A stretch of DNA of 64,000 nt from G963674835 sp963674835 (GCA_963674835.2 CAXXKC010000001.1:310001-374000), one strand, 5' to 3'. Positions 27,101-35,595 are shown, counted from the stretch's first letter. The notes: a model not told the origin generated them from the letters alone. Program-made: numbers and translations.

Positions 27101-27997
27101 AAGGGGGCGGTGATCGACGAGCCGAAGATGGGGCTGAAGTTGACGGAGGTGCGTCAGCCGGTTTCGGACGCGATCCGTTTGGAGCGGCAGGTGACGGCGG
27201 TGATTCAGGGGAAGGGCGCGCACGAGGTGAGCATCTACCACAGCTCGGACGGACGGATTCGGCAGCTTCCGCTTCCGGACGCGCTGGGCGGGCCGACGGC
27301 CGGCATGGCGGGGGCGCTGATCACGCCGCTTAAGCCCGGGGAGGTGTTTCTGCTGGACCCGTTCAGCGGGGAGAAGCGATGCGAGGCGTTTCAGCCGCCG
27401 ACGGAGGCGGGAGAGGCGTTTGCGTGGCAGCGTCCGCTGGTGATCGGCTCGGGGGAGATGCTGCTGACCGACGGGCGGCGGGCGGTGTATCGCGTGGTGG
27501 TTGAAGAAAGTCCGAAGGCATGTTTGACGGCGAAGAACACGCTGGAGTTGGCCAGCCCGATCGTGTCGCAGCTTGCGGCGGCAGGCAAGACGGGTTTTGC
27601 GGCGACGGCCGACGGGAAGCTGATGTCGTTCACATTGCCGGACATGAAGGAAGGGTCGAGTTGGCCGCTTCGCGGACGCTGCACTTGGGGGCCGTGGGCG
27701 GTGGGCGATCGCGTGGTGGTGGCCAGCAACGAGCAGTTGATGTGTGCGGATGGGAAGGCGCAGCTTTGGCAGGTTGCGTTGCCGTCGGGACCGCTGGTGG
27801 GCGCGCCGCTGAACGACGGGAAGAGCGTGATCGTGGCGTCGGCCAAAGGCATTGTGCTTCGGCTGGACGCGGGGACGGGGAAAGAAGAAGCGAAGGTGGA
27901 CGTCGGTTTGCCGCTGGGCACGGGACCGGTGGTCGTGAAGGACCAACTCGTCGTGGGCAGCTACGACGGCAGCCTGTATCAGATTCAGAAGCCATGA
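24173..27997 (+). CDS. Membrane-anchored TPR/PQQ-type beta-propeller protein with acidic repeats
   Basis: This 1274-residue protein has four parts. Residues 1-~75 resemble the short helical domain found at the N terminus of planctomycete Ser/Thr kinases (ALVAKKLVDSGHLSHRLAQR). Residues ~88-207 carry about nine degenerate copies of an acidic motif L-x-P-L-[DE]-[DE]. A Pro/Lys-rich linker leads to one TM helix (~319-343). TPR-like helices span ~350-560, and a beta-propeller with PQQ-like repeats (YGLDAVTGKVVWRQPVG, VRLRASDGTTVWRFPVG) fills ~580-1274. The long N terminus is therefore probably cytoplasmic and the propeller outside. No quinoprotein active-site residues were evident, so it is probably a structural or binding protein. 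Confidence 0.82.
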   Translation: MISPDEFVDFLEQKDLLAAKLIASLRRQLAETKVPISAALVAKKLVDSGHLSHRLAQRLLEQADAQGKPRGKPQGPGRRNVKASDELGLAPLDEEESDRGARKPEPRKRPSAPEEDLATTKDFVPLDKELAPLEEAVPPPDDIGLVPLEESDSAEQSQYGLAPLDEEPVRGKKMPELTPLDDRDGEDELVPLDELVPMDELLPLEEPKKAPSRKPAPRDAGPASGPTPPPKPRPQAPSSPPKSSKPAGPPAESRPQKRPRPEDGTRRKRGERQDAPVLMDAKLASAAAADLAAAPAAAAGLDRYRRKGKGGGKGNVWDSPLLLIGGGLLLGLLILAGALTWAVMRQGGDALLKIADDDYTAGSYSKAIQEYGMFLEKAPNHPKANEAKIRRGLAQMRQATDGTSSWPTALETTKGVLSEISRESGFRSMTQGELAAMLPKIAEGLANQARKQPKEELVDQAEETLALIEKYINKDVRPDAKVADIRAMLALTRRDISRSQRLETSVTEMGKAVADGKIADAYQIRASLLKEYPDLIGDEKLMAATLAASQAEQGAVKFVAKEQAAETKAAETPPPTAVTFARRETIKEVPAAKGCVVCALAGGAAYGLDAVTGKVVWRQPVGFSENGRSPSFPPTPVSRAPGSDILLIDSLHNAVVRLRASDGTTVWRFPVGERLDAYPVIDGEQLWVATRSGRLVKVDLASGASSGYVQFPQELRTGPAVDSQRGVLFQAAEHSNLFIVSAADGKCVSVYYLGHEPGSVLFPPVVLGDFLVVASSHDSQSTALEVFRIGKEKDGLKLEPLEGLNIKGRVATPLVVADRRLLVMTDKADLAVLEASDADPKKPLNIIAQGAAGSEENLVRYPLLLQGQFLVGDNQLTCFDILASRGRLQSRWTANLRSTTLQPLMWVGESVVQVRQRRGLPGVAVSAVSADEGKTLWETHLAAPLVGEPSYEESSGVLTAFTSSGGMFELKADELAKGAVIDEPKMGLKLTEVRQPVSDAIRLERQVTAVIQGKGAHEVSIYHSSDGRIRQLPLPDALGGPTAGMAGALITPLKPGEVFLLDPFSGEKRCEAFQPPTEAGEAFAWQRPLVIGSGEMLLTDGRRAVYRVVVEESPKACLTAKNTLELASPIVSQLAAAGKTGFAATADGKLMSFTLPDMKEGSSWPLRGRCTWGPWAVGDRVVVASNEQLMCADGKAQLWQVALPSGPLVGAPLNDGKSVIVASAKGIVLRLDAGTGKEEAKVDVGLPLGTGPVVVKDQLVVGSYDGSLYQIQKP

Positions 27998-28010
27998 CAG
28001 CCGCCGCAGC

Positions 28011-30383
28011 ATGAGAGACATCGACCGAGAACGACGAAATTCGGCGGGAGGGAGGAACGAGGTTCCTCGCTTCAGGAGGGCGGTACGGTTCTGCGCGGCG
28101 GCCTTGCTGCTGGTAGCGTGGCTGGCGGCGCTGCCGGTGGCGGCCGAGCAGCGGGTGTACGATGAAGATCCGCACGATCTGATCTACCTGTTGTCGAAGA
28201 AGGACGGCCCGCTGGAGGTTTGCCCGCTGGATTGTTTTCCGGACCGCAAATTGCCGGATCCGCTTCCGAAACAGGGGAAGTTCACGGCGCGGCTGCTGGA
28301 GAATCCGACGACGGAATATGAGATTCAGTGGCGCTTCGTGGAGAAGATCGAGCTTTTCGAGCAGCGGGTGCTGGCGGAAGCGGACCGGCTGGTGGCGGAG
28401 GGGAAGTTCGACGAGGCCTACGAATACTTCGCGCATTTGAAAGAGACCATGCCGAAGACGCCGGGCCTGGAAGAGGGCGTGGAGCACTTCCTGTTCCAGC
28501 AGGCGAAAGCGCTGGCGAGCCAGAAACGAGAAGCGAACGCGCTGGCGATATTGAACGAGCTGTATCGGCGCAACCCGAAATTCGAGCATCTGGACGAGCA
28601 GCTTGGGGCGGCGACCGAAGCGCAGATCGACACGTATATGGCGGCAGGGAAACCCCGGGCCGCGCGAGAATTGCTACGTCATCTCAGCGAGAAGTTTCCG
28701 AAGCAGGCCGCAGTGGCGAAGTGGCAGGAGCGATGGAAGGAGGAGGCAGGGCAGCTGCTGGGGAAGGCTCGCGGCGAGTTCGAAGCCGGGCATCTGGCGG
28801 TGGCCGAGGAGGTGTGTCGGCAGGCGGTGGAAACATGGCCGGCGGTGGCGGGCGGTAAGGATCTGGCCAAGGCGATTCATGAGAAGTACGCCAGGGTGGT
28901 CGTGGGCGTGACGTCGGCGTCGGCCGAGTTGCAGCCGGGATCGCTGAACGATTGGGCCGCACGGCGGAGCAGCCGCCTAGTGTACCGGACGCTGGTGGAG
29001 TTTCTGGGGCCGGGGACCGACGGCGGGAAGTATCGGTGTCCGGTGGGCGACCTGGAGATTGGCGAGTTGGGACGGCGGCTGGTGTTCCGGCTGAAGCCGA
29101 ACCAGCATTGGTCGCGAGGAGACAGCACGCTGACCGGACCGGTGTTGGCGCGGCGATTGCTGGCGATCGCCGATCCACACGACGAGGCTTATCAGCCGCA
29201 ATGGGCGGAGCTGCTGGAGCGGGTGTCGGTGCCGAGCGTGTACGAGGTGAACGCGGACCTGACGCGATTCAACGTGCGACCGCAAGCCTTCTTGCAGACG
29301 CGGCTTCTGCCGTACGGGGATCCGCTGCTGAGCCAGGAGAAACAGTGGTGGAACGGTCCGTACGTGATGGAGTCGCAGGCGGACAATCAGACGGTGTACG
29401 TGCTGAACTCGGCGAGCCCGTTAACGACGGCCGGACAGCCGAAGAAGCTCGTGGAGCAATTCTTCAACCGGGGATCGCGGGCGATCGAGGCGCTGAAGCG
29501 GCGGGATATCGACGTGCTGGACCGGGTGGATCCGTGGTTGGTCGACGAGCTGAAGCGGGAGAGGGGCGTGGTGGTGAAGCCGTACGGCGTGCCGCTGGTG
29601 CACTGCCTGATTCCGAATTTGCAGAAGCCGTTGATGTCGCAGCGGACGTTTCGCCGGGCGTTGGCGTACGGGATCAACCGGGAGGCGATCCTGGAGAGGC
29701 TGTGCGGCGGGCGGCTTCCGAGCGACGGATCGCAGGTGATCAGCGGACCATTTTCGGCGGGGACGTCGTTGCAAGATCCGCTGGCGTACGCGTACGACGA
29801 GACGCTGGAGCCGCGCGGTTACGATCCGCGACTGGCGCTGTCGCTGGTGGAAGTGGCGCGGCGGGAGCTGGCCCAAAAGGGAGACGCCGAGCAGTGGAAG
29901 ACGTTGCCGCCGCTGGTGCTGGCGCATCCGGAAGGGGAATCGGCCAGCGTGGCGTGTGCGATGATTCAGAGGCAACTGCGGCTGCTGGGGCTGGACGTGA
30001 AACTGAAGGCGCTGCCGCCGCAGGCGTGTACCGTGGTTCCGGACGACGTGGACCTGCTGTACGCGGAGCTGGCGATGTGGGAGCCGATCGCCGACGCGCG
30101 GCGGCTGCTGGGAGCCGAGGGGCCCAGCCGGAGCTGTAGCTCATACATGGCCTTGGCGATTCGTCAGTTGGAACAGACGACCGACTGGCGGGAAGCGGGG
30201 TCGCGGCTGCGGCAGATTCACCGGATTGCCTACGACGACATCGCCGTGGTGCCGCTTTGGCAGTTAGTGGATTACTTTGCATACGGGCAGTCGCTGGAAG
30301 GCATCGGAGAGCGGCCCGTTTCGCTGTATCAGGACATTGAGGCGTGGAAGCCGGCTTTCTACTATCCGTTGGAGTCGCCATGA
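28011..30383 (+). CDS. TPR-fused ABC transporter substrate-binding (family 5)-like protein
   Basis: This 790-residue secreted protein has a basic start and a hydrophobic signal (CAAALLLVAWLAALPVAAEQ, ~30-47). TPR-like helices occupy ~100-295 (FDEAYEYFAHLKETM, REANALAILNELYRRNP). From ~310 it resembles peptide/nickel-binding proteins: RTLVEFLGPGTDGG, LVFRLKPNQHWSRGDST, MSQRTFRRALAYGINREAIL and IHRIAYDDIAVVPLWQLVD. No ABC permease or ATPase is nearby, so the binding domain may have been recruited for another purpose. It starts 14 bases after the propeller gene and overlaps the next by 4. Confidence 0.82.
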   Translation: MRDIDRERRNSAGGRNEVPRFRRAVRFCAAALLLVAWLAALPVAAEQRVYDEDPHDLIYLLSKKDGPLEVCPLDCFPDRKLPDPLPKQGKFTARLLENPTTEYEIQWRFVEKIELFEQRVLAEADRLVAEGKFDEAYEYFAHLKETMPKTPGLEEGVEHFLFQQAKALASQKREANALAILNELYRRNPKFEHLDEQLGAATEAQIDTYMAAGKPRAARELLRHLSEKFPKQAAVAKWQERWKEEAGQLLGKARGEFEAGHLAVAEEVCRQAVETWPAVAGGKDLAKAIHEKYARVVVGVTSASAELQPGSLNDWAARRSSRLVYRTLVEFLGPGTDGGKYRCPVGDLEIGELGRRLVFRLKPNQHWSRGDSTLTGPVLARRLLAIADPHDEAYQPQWAELLERVSVPSVYEVNADLTRFNVRPQAFLQTRLLPYGDPLLSQEKQWWNGPYVMESQADNQTVYVLNSASPLTTAGQPKKLVEQFFNRGSRAIEALKRRDIDVLDRVDPWLVDELKRERGVVVKPYGVPLVHCLIPNLQKPLMSQRTFRRALAYGINREAILERLCGGRLPSDGSQVISGPFSAGTSLQDPLAYAYDETLEPRGYDPRLALSLVEVARRELAQKGDAEQWKTLPPLVLAHPEGESASVACAMIQRQLRLLGLDVKLKALPPQACTVVPDDVDLLYAELAMWEPIADARRLLGAEGPSRSCSSYMALAIRQLEQTTDWREAGSRLRQIHRIAYDDIAVVPLWQLVDYFAYGQSLEGIGERPVSLYQDIEAWKPAFYYPLESP

Positions 30384-31957
30384 GGGGTTGGTTCGAGAGC
30401 CGATGGGAGGTGAACGCGGTGCAGGCCGTGCGCCGAGCGACCGGGCGGTGGCTGTGCGCGGTGGTGGCGCTGGCGGCCGTGCTGAGCGGGATGAGGACTG
30501 AGGCGGCGGCGACGGAGTCGGTGTGGGAGCTGACGCCGTACCGAATTCGCGTGGTGCTGGAGTTCGACGAGGCGGCCGAGTTGACGCCGGGGTTGGAGGC
30601 GGATCTGCGCAAGGGCCTGGCCAACGAGACGGACTTGCTGATCGGGGCTCCATGGGTGCTTTCGCTGACTTCGGCACCGGTGCCACTGAAGGATCAGATG
30701 ATCGGCGACATGGAGAGCGTGACATTGGAATCGCTGTCGCCGGAATGGCTGGCGGACGACAAGGTGGCGCTGTTGACGGTGGGTGTCGTCGTGGACGGGT
30801 ACCGGATTACCGGGCGCGAGCTCGATGTGCGCACGCAGGTATGGAGCCCGGTGATCGCGGAGACGGTGCATCATCCGGCGCGCTTGCGGGATACGCTGTT
30901 CGGGGTTCTGGAGCGAGTGTTTGCGCCGTTGGGCCAGATTGAAGCGGTTGAGGGCGAGACGGTGACGCTGCGGTTGCGGGCGGCCAACCTCGCGCCGCGC
31001 GATCCGACGTACCTGGTGACACCGACGGGGACCATCTTTCAGCCGATCGTGCGGTATAACGATCGAGAGGGTAACGCTCGAAAGGTGGCGCCGGCCCCGT
31101 GGAGTTTTCTGGTCGCCACGGAGATCCAGGGGGCGGACGCGAAATGCAAGCTGCACACAGGAATTCGCAGTCCGTTGAGCACGCAGCGGCGCGGGCGGAT
31201 GGAGCAGTTGGCGTTGGCGATCATTCCGTCGGGCGATGCGACAAGCCTGGTGCTGCACTCGCGCACGGACAAAGAAAAGCCATTGGCAGGTTACCAAGTG
31301 TATCGGCAGTTGGGCGATTCGAAGAGCACGGCCTTCCTGGGGCGGACCGACCGGCGGGGGGCGCTGTTGCTGAAGCCGGACAAGGACCCGGCGTTGCGAA
31401 CGGTGGTAATTCGAAACGGCGACGAAGTGCTGGCGAAGCTTCCGCTGGTGATCGGGCTGGAACGGGAAGTCGTTGCGCCGATCGCGGACGACGATCAGCG
31501 ATTGGAGGCGGAAGGCTTCTTGATCGGGTTCCAGGAGAACCTTGTGGACCTAGTGACTCGCCGAGCGATGTTGCGGGTGCAGATTCGCGCCCGGATTCGG
31601 GCCGGCGAGTTCGACAAGGCGGAGGCGCTGCTGGGCGAACTGCGGAAGTTGAAGGGGCGCGACGAGTGCCTGATGGACCTGGCTCGCGAGAAGCAGAAAG
31701 TGTTTTCGAAGGACAAGGTCGTTCAGCGGAAGATCGACAAGCTGTTCACCGACACGGAGACGCTGCTGAAACAGCATTTGGATTCGACGATGGTCGAGCA
31801 ACTGGTGCGCGAGCTGGCCGAGGCGCGGAAGGGGCATTCCCAAGACGCTGCGACGAATGAGAGGCGAGGAGAAGGGCCGGTCAGCGGAGCCACTGCAGAA
31901 TCCACCAGACGAGCATCACAAAGCCCACAAGAGCCATGGGCAGCAGAACAAGGATGA
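30380..31957 (+). CDS. Secreted protein of unknown function with C-terminal coiled-coil helices
   Basis: This is 525 residues from ATG 30380, whose ATGA overlaps the preceding stop. A signal peptide (residues ~20-45) is followed by beta-rich sequence and a carboxypeptidase-regulatory-like segment (PLAGYQVYRQLGDSKS, then RTDRRGALLLKP) near residues 290-330. Residues ~380-490 form long charged helices. The final ~25 residues are Arg/Ser-rich and differ from the rest; here the gene overlaps the convergent kinase gene by 77 bases. A lost stop codon or late frameshift could explain this tail. The role is unknown; context places it with the peptide-binding-like and beta-propeller proteins. Confidence 0.75.
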   Translation: MRGWFESRWEVNAVQAVRRATGRWLCAVVALAAVLSGMRTEAAATESVWELTPYRIRVVLEFDEAAELTPGLEADLRKGLANETDLLIGAPWVLSLTSAPVPLKDQMIGDMESVTLESLSPEWLADDKVALLTVGVVVDGYRITGRELDVRTQVWSPVIAETVHHPARLRDTLFGVLERVFAPLGQIEAVEGETVTLRLRAANLAPRDPTYLVTPTGTIFQPIVRYNDREGNARKVAPAPWSFLVATEIQGADAKCKLHTGIRSPLSTQRRGRMEQLALAIIPSGDATSLVLHSRTDKEKPLAGYQVYRQLGDSKSTAFLGRTDRRGALLLKPDKDPALRTVVIRNGDEVLAKLPLVIGLEREVVAPIADDDQRLEAEGFLIGFQENLVDLVTRRAMLRVQIRARIRAGEFDKAEALLGELRKLKGRDECLMDLAREKQKVFSKDKVVQRKIDKLFTDTETLLKQHLDSTMVEQLVRELAEARKGHSQDAATNERRGEGPVSGATAESTRRASQSPQEPWAAEQG

Positions 31958-33296
31958 TGAGCGGGTGGAGGAGGACGGTGTCGGCGGGTCGGTTCTGTTG
32001 TCCGGAATCGAGCGCCGGATAGGTCTCCTCAGCGGCGGAGGCGAGCGGGTCGGTGAGATCGGCCAGCTTGGGGAGGCTGTCTCTGGGCTCGAAGCTGGCG
32101 CTACTCAGTTCGGGGAAGCTGGCCTTGGTTTCGCCCCAATCGCCTTCCTGCCGCTGCGAGCTGCCTAGGGTGATGTTCACGCGGTCGGTGGCGAACGGGG
32201 CACCTGGGAGACCGATCAGGGTTGGGTTCTCGGTGGTGGAATCGTCGCGGGCGAGAAAGGGGTGGGGTGAGTTCTGCCAGGGCTTGAGCCGCACGATGAC
32301 ATCGTCGGCGGAACGGATGCGTTCGGCGGGATCCTTGGCCATCATGTCGGCGACGACCTCGACGAAATCGTCGCTGAGGCCGGGATTGAGGCAGCGCGGA
32401 TCGAGGGGGCGCATGTTGGGGTCGCAGTGGGCGCGGACCTTGTCGCTCATTTTTCCGCCGATGTAGGGCACCTTGCCGGTGACGGCGTAGTAGAGGGTGC
32501 AGCCGAGGGAATAGATGTCCCAAGCGGGAGTCGGCTCGGCGGGATTGGCGATATGGTCGGGAGAGATGTAGTCGGCGGTACCGACGACGCGTCCGAAGCG
32601 AGGGTCGTCGGGGTCGGCGTCGACGGGTTCGGCCAGCCCGAGGTCGGAGAGCTTGGCGCGGCCTTCGGGGGTGACGAGGACGTTGCCGGGCTTGACGTCG
32701 CGGTGGATGAGGCCCTGTTCGTGGGCATGCTGAAGAGCGGCGGCGACCTGGGAGATGACGTAGGCCGCTTCGTACATGGTCAGGGCGCCGTGGTTTCGGA
32801 TCAGCTTGCGGAGATCCATGCCGGGGACGTACTCGACGACGAGATAGTAGACCTTGCCGTCCTCACCGGCATCGTAGGCGCGAACGAGGTTTTCGTGGTC
32901 GAGCTTGGCCTGGGCTCGCATTTCGCGAGTGAAGCTGGCGATGGCGTCGGGGGTGGACTTGTATTGGGGGAGGACCTTGATGGCGACCACACGGCCGAGG
33001 GCGCGGTGCTCGCCCTTGAAGACCTGGCCCATGCCGCCCTGGCCGATGGAATCGATGATCCAGTAGGGGCCGAGATTGAACTTGGTTCGGCCGGCCAGGA
33101 GCTGGGACGCCTGCCATTGGTTGAGGTAGCCGAGTTGGACCATCGCCTCGGCGAACTGCTTCTCGCGGACTGTGGCATCGTCCGGCTGACGCTGGGGCCA
33201 ATCGAGGAAGGTGCGAGCTTCGTCGAGCTGATGGCGGCCGATAAGCCCACTGGCGAGTGCCGATCGTTCGAAGGCGGTATCCAGGGACGCTGGCAT
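31881..33296 (-). CDS. Membrane-anchored Ser/Thr protein kinase (PknB-like)
   Basis: This 471-residue kinase starts at ATG 33296. Residues ~1-70 form the planctomycete kinase N-terminal helical domain (AMVQLGYLNQWQASQLLAGR). The kinase domain runs ~77-340: glycine loop GQGGMGQV (85-92), K107 (VAIKVL), HRDVKPGN (198-205), and DLG at 218-220 instead of DFG, as usual for this phylum. The activation segment ends GTADYISPD rather than an APE. Residues ~340-440 are a disordered linker, and a C-terminal helix (~443-467) spans the membrane with almost nothing outside. It probably signals cytoplasmically from the membrane. The substrates are unknown. Confidence 0.94.
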   Translation of the reverse strand: MPASLDTAFERSALASGLIGRHQLDEARTFLDWPQRQPDDATVREKQFAEAMVQLGYLNQWQASQLLAGRTKFNLGPYWIIDSIGQGGMGQVFKGEHRALGRVVAIKVLPQYKSTPDAIASFTREMRAQAKLDHENLVRAYDAGEDGKVYYLVVEYVPGMDLRKLIRNHGALTMYEAAYVISQVAAALQHAHEQGLIHRDVKPGNVLVTPEGRAKLSDLGLAEPVDADPDDPRFGRVVGTADYISPDHIANPAEPTPAWDIYSLGCTLYYAVTGKVPYIGGKMSDKVRAHCDPNMRPLDPRCLNPGLSDDFVEVVADMMAKDPAERIRSADDVIVRLKPWQNSPHPFLARDDSTTENPTLIGLPGAPFATDRVNITLGSSQRQEGDWGETKASFPELSSASFEPRDSLPKLADLTDPLASAAEETYPALDSGQQNRPADTVLLHPLIILVLLPMALVGFVMLVWWILQWLR

Positions 33297-33426
33297 GAGG
33301 ACCACCGGGTTGTCGCTAGGGGGCGATTGTGGGGGCTTCGGCGAGTGGAAGAGAGGATGAAGGGACGATCGCCAGTTCCTCGCTATTATATCCTTTGAGG
33401 GGCCGCGCTGTCGATTTCCCCCAAAT

Positions 33427-34116
33427 CTACCGGATAGGGCCGTTTGGGCCGACACCGAAGGATTCCCAGGATTTTGGGGGCGGGGCGTCGAGCCGAAGGA
33501 CGTCGGCGGTGACGGGATGGGTGACGGTGAGCTGACGCGCGTGGAGGGCGATGCCGACAGGGAACGGAGAGCGGCTGCCGTACTTGCGGTCGCCGAGAAT
33601 GGGATGGCCGTGGTGGGCGGCTTGCAGGCGAATCTGGTGCTTGCGGCCGGTGTGGAGTTCCACCTCGATGAGCGACCGGTCGTCCCATTGGTGCAACTGG
33701 CGATAGTGGAGACGCGCTTCCTTGGCTCCGGGGTGCGTTTGCCCAACGATGTGCATGCGGCGATGGCGCTCGTCGTGCGCGACCCAGTCGACCCACTGTG
33801 CAGATGGCGGCCTGGTGACGCCTTCGACGATCGCCCAATAGAGCTTTTCGACGGACCGGGTGCGGAATTGCTCGGTGAGGCGGCTGGCGGCCTTGGAGGT
33901 GCGCGCGATGAGGACGACGCCGCTAACGGGGACGTCGAGCCGGCTGACGATGCCAAGATAGACGTTGCCTGGCTTGTGGTAGCGGCGCTTGATATAGTCC
34001 TTGGCGATGGTGAGAAGCGAGACCGTGTCGCCGGGGACGCCCATGGTGGCGATGCCGGGCGGTTTGACCACGACGAGAAGGTGGTTGTCTTCGTAAAGGA
34101 CTTCGAGAGGAGGCAT
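33427..34116 (-). CDS. RluA-family pseudouridine synthase
   Basis: This 229-residue enzyme converts uridine to pseudouridine in RNA. The catalytic aspartate is D61 in GIVSRLDVPVSGVVL, the family HRLDxxTSG motif with a serine in place of histidine. YEDNHLLVVVKPPGI, ELHTGRKHQIRLQ and GDRKYGS are also diagnostic. There is no S4 domain at the N terminus, and the protein is short, as in RluA/RluC-core enzymes, so the target could be rRNA or tRNA. It lies 130 bases upstream of the kinase on the same strand. The region before its start is a G/T-rich tract. Confidence 0.93.
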   Translation of the reverse strand: MPPLEVLYEDNHLLVVVKPPGIATMGVPGDTVSLLTIAKDYIKRRYHKPGNVYLGIVSRLDVPVSGVVLIARTSKAASRLTEQFRTRSVEKLYWAIVEGVTRPPSAQWVDWVAHDERHRRMHIVGQTHPGAKEARLHYRQLHQWDDRSLIEVELHTGRKHQIRLQAAHHGHPILGDRKYGSRSPFPVGIALHARQLTVTHPVTADVLRLDAPPPKSWESFGVGPNGPIR

Positions 34117-34120
34117 TCGG

Positions 34121-34183
34121 AGTAGTGGGTGGTGGGTAGTGGGTGGTGTGTTGGGTGTGGTGTGTGTAGGCTATGGGTGTTTG
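34121..34183 (+). repeat. G/T-rich simple-sequence tract
   Basis: Short units of TGGG, TAGTGGG and GTGT recur over ~60 bases with almost no C on the plus strand. It sits between the divergent RluA-like and Maf genes and could form an unusual secondary structure. Confidence 0.6.
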
Positions 34184-34261
34184 TTTCAGCATAGCGTAAT
34201 TGTTGGGTGGGACCTACGGGTCGTGGGGCAGCAGTGGCTGTTCTTTGGCGATGGGGGCGTT

Positions 34262-34840
34262 ATGTCGGGTTTGCGATTGGTCTTGGCGAGTCGGTCGCCG
34301 CGGCGGCGGGAGTTGTTGGCGGAGGCGGGGTACGCGTTCGAGGTGCGGCCGCCGAGTGAGGAGGCTGAATGCGGGACGTGCAGCCGCGAGAATCCGGCGC
34401 AATTGGTGTGTCGTCTGGCCTATCAGAAAGCGGCCGATGTGGCGACGAGTGTTGCGTCGGGCGTGGTGGTGGGGTGCGACACGGTGGTGGAGTGCAAGGG
34501 GCAGATTCTGGGCAAACCGGTCGACGAGGAGCACGCTCGATCGATGCTTCACGAATTGCGCGGGAGCGAGCACCGGGTGCTGAGCGGCCTTTGCTTGTGG
34601 CCGAGGCCCGACGGGCAACCCCAGGTGGAAGTGGACATTACGACGCTGCGCATGGACTCGCTCGACGACGGGCAGATCGAGGAGTATCTGGCTACCGGGG
34701 CATGGGAAGGGAAGGCGGGTGCGTTCGGGTACCAGGATCGGCTGGGTTGGGTTCACGTTCTGTCGGGGAGTGAATCGAACGTGGTCGGCTTGCCGCTGGA
34801 GCTGTTGGAGAGGATGTTGGCGGCGTTGGAAGGCGGATAG
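34262..34840 (+). CDS. maf: Maf/YceF family nucleotide pyrophosphatase
   Basis: This 192-residue protein has LVLASRSPRRRELLAEAGY at its N terminus and GCDTVVECKGQILGKPVDEE in the middle, with AWEGKAGAFGYQD near the end, the three Maf signatures. Family members hydrolyse nucleoside triphosphates such as dTTP, UTP or modified nucleotides and affect cell division or housekeeping. ATG 34262 is used because GGGGG lies ~6 bases upstream and the ASRSPRR motif then begins at the normal distance. It is divergent from RluA and convergent with the HU-like gene. Confidence 0.94.
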   Translation: MSGLRLVLASRSPRRRELLAEAGYAFEVRPPSEEAECGTCSRENPAQLVCRLAYQKAADVATSVASGVVVGCDTVVECKGQILGKPVDEEHARSMLHELRGSEHRVLSGLCLWPRPDGQPQVEVDITTLRMDSLDDGQIEEYLATGAWEGKAGAFGYQDRLGWVHVLSGSESNVVGLPLELLERMLAALEGG

Positions 34841-34908
34841 CCTACGAGTTGTTCAAGAAACAGAGCCGCTCGACAATCTCCACCAGCGAGCCGGTTCAGG
34901 GCGTGACT

Positions 34909-35002
34909 AGTGCGTGTCGCACTTAACTGTAGCGTTCGTGGCGGCGTGTTTCTACGGTTCCGAAAGCGAAAAACACGCTACGATTACGCCGAATGCGCTC
35001 TA
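34909..35002 (+). repeat. Dispersed ~94-bp repeat, copy C
   Basis: The AGTGCG-TGT-CGCACT hairpin, GTTCGTGGCGGCGTGTTTCT, GAAAGCGAAAAACACGC and TACGATTACGCCGAATGCGC match copies B, D and E. It lies between the convergent Maf and HU-like genes. Confidence 0.88.
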
Positions 35003-35028
35003 GAGGGTTGGGTTGCCGAGCGGATAAC

Positions 35029-35063
35029 AAGCGGTTGTCGCACAAGGACGTGGACAACCGCTT
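35029..35063. repeat. Perfect 11-bp inverted repeat
   Basis: AAGCGGTTGTC at 35029-35039 pairs with GACAACCGCTT at 35053-35063. It lies beyond the 3' end of the HU-like gene and may act as a stem-loop terminator or stabiliser, although there is no U-run. Confidence 0.55.
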
Positions 35064-35135
35064 CTTGCGTAATGTCTGTTGGGCACTGCAAGCAGAGCCC
35101 GATGCCGGGCCGGTGGCCCAGCGACAACGTCTCGC

Positions 35136-35468
35136 CTAAAGCATGTCCTTGAGGCTCTTCAGAGGCCGAACCTTGACCTTGGTGCTCGCCGGTTTGGCAG
35201 CGATGTCGCGGAACTGCCCTGGGTGGAAGGGATCGGGCACGTTCTTGCGAGCTGGCTTGGCCGGGACCTTCTTGCGCTCGATTTTGACGAGACCGGGGAG
35301 CGTGAAGGCACCGGGGCCACGGGCGCCGATGTTCTTCTTGATCTCGGCGGCGAGGGCCTCGAAGACGGCGGCCACCTCTTTCTTGGTCAGACCCGCTGCA
35401 TCGGCGACGTTGCTGATGATCTGGGTCTTGGTCAGCGCCTTCTTCGGCGCAGGTGCTGCTTTGGCCAT
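35136..35468 (-). CDS. HU/IHF-family DNA-binding protein
   Basis: This 110-residue protein has the HU/IHF core: LTKTQIISNVADAAGLTKKE with EVAAVFEALAAEI forms the dimer helices, and ARGPGAFTLPGLVKIERK the saddle strands. The DNA-clamping arm is KNVPDPFHPGQFRDI, where HU normally has RNPQTGE, and the tail VKVRPLKSLKDML is lengthened. An Ala/Lys/Pro N-terminal extension (AKAAPAPKKA) adds charge. Related variants are common in planctomycetes. It probably bends or compacts DNA. GGAGGG lies 9 bases before ATG 35468. Confidence 0.9.
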   Translation of the reverse strand: MAKAAPAPKKALTKTQIISNVADAAGLTKKEVAAVFEALAAEIKKNIGARGPGAFTLPGLVKIERKKVPAKPARKNVPDPFHPGQFRDIAAKPASTKVKVRPLKSLKDML

Positions 35469-35534
35469 AGGCTGCTACCCTCCATGCATGGTTGAGTGGA
35501 AATAACACGTCCGTCCGACGTAAGGGACGCGATG

Positions 35535-35562
35535 ATTAGAAACGGTTTGCCTAAAAATGCAA
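35535..35562 (-). promoter_or_regulatory. Candidate promoter of the HU-like gene
   Basis: On the minus strand TTGCAT (35562-35557) and TCTAAT (35540-35535) are 16 bases apart. The transcript would start near 35527 and have a ~60-base leader. Confidence 0.45.
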
Positions 35563-35595
35563 TCCGGAAATCGCTTAAAACACGAAAAAAACGGC

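Noticed and set aside
34121..34183. CRISPR or tandem-repeat array
   Set aside because: The short G/T-rich units vary in length and lack spacers; it is only simple sequence.
35003..35070. Possible tRNA (GGTTGCCGAGCGGATAAC resembles a D-arm)
   Set aside because: No anticodon stem, T-arm or acceptor pairing could be made; the sequence belongs to a simple inverted repeat.
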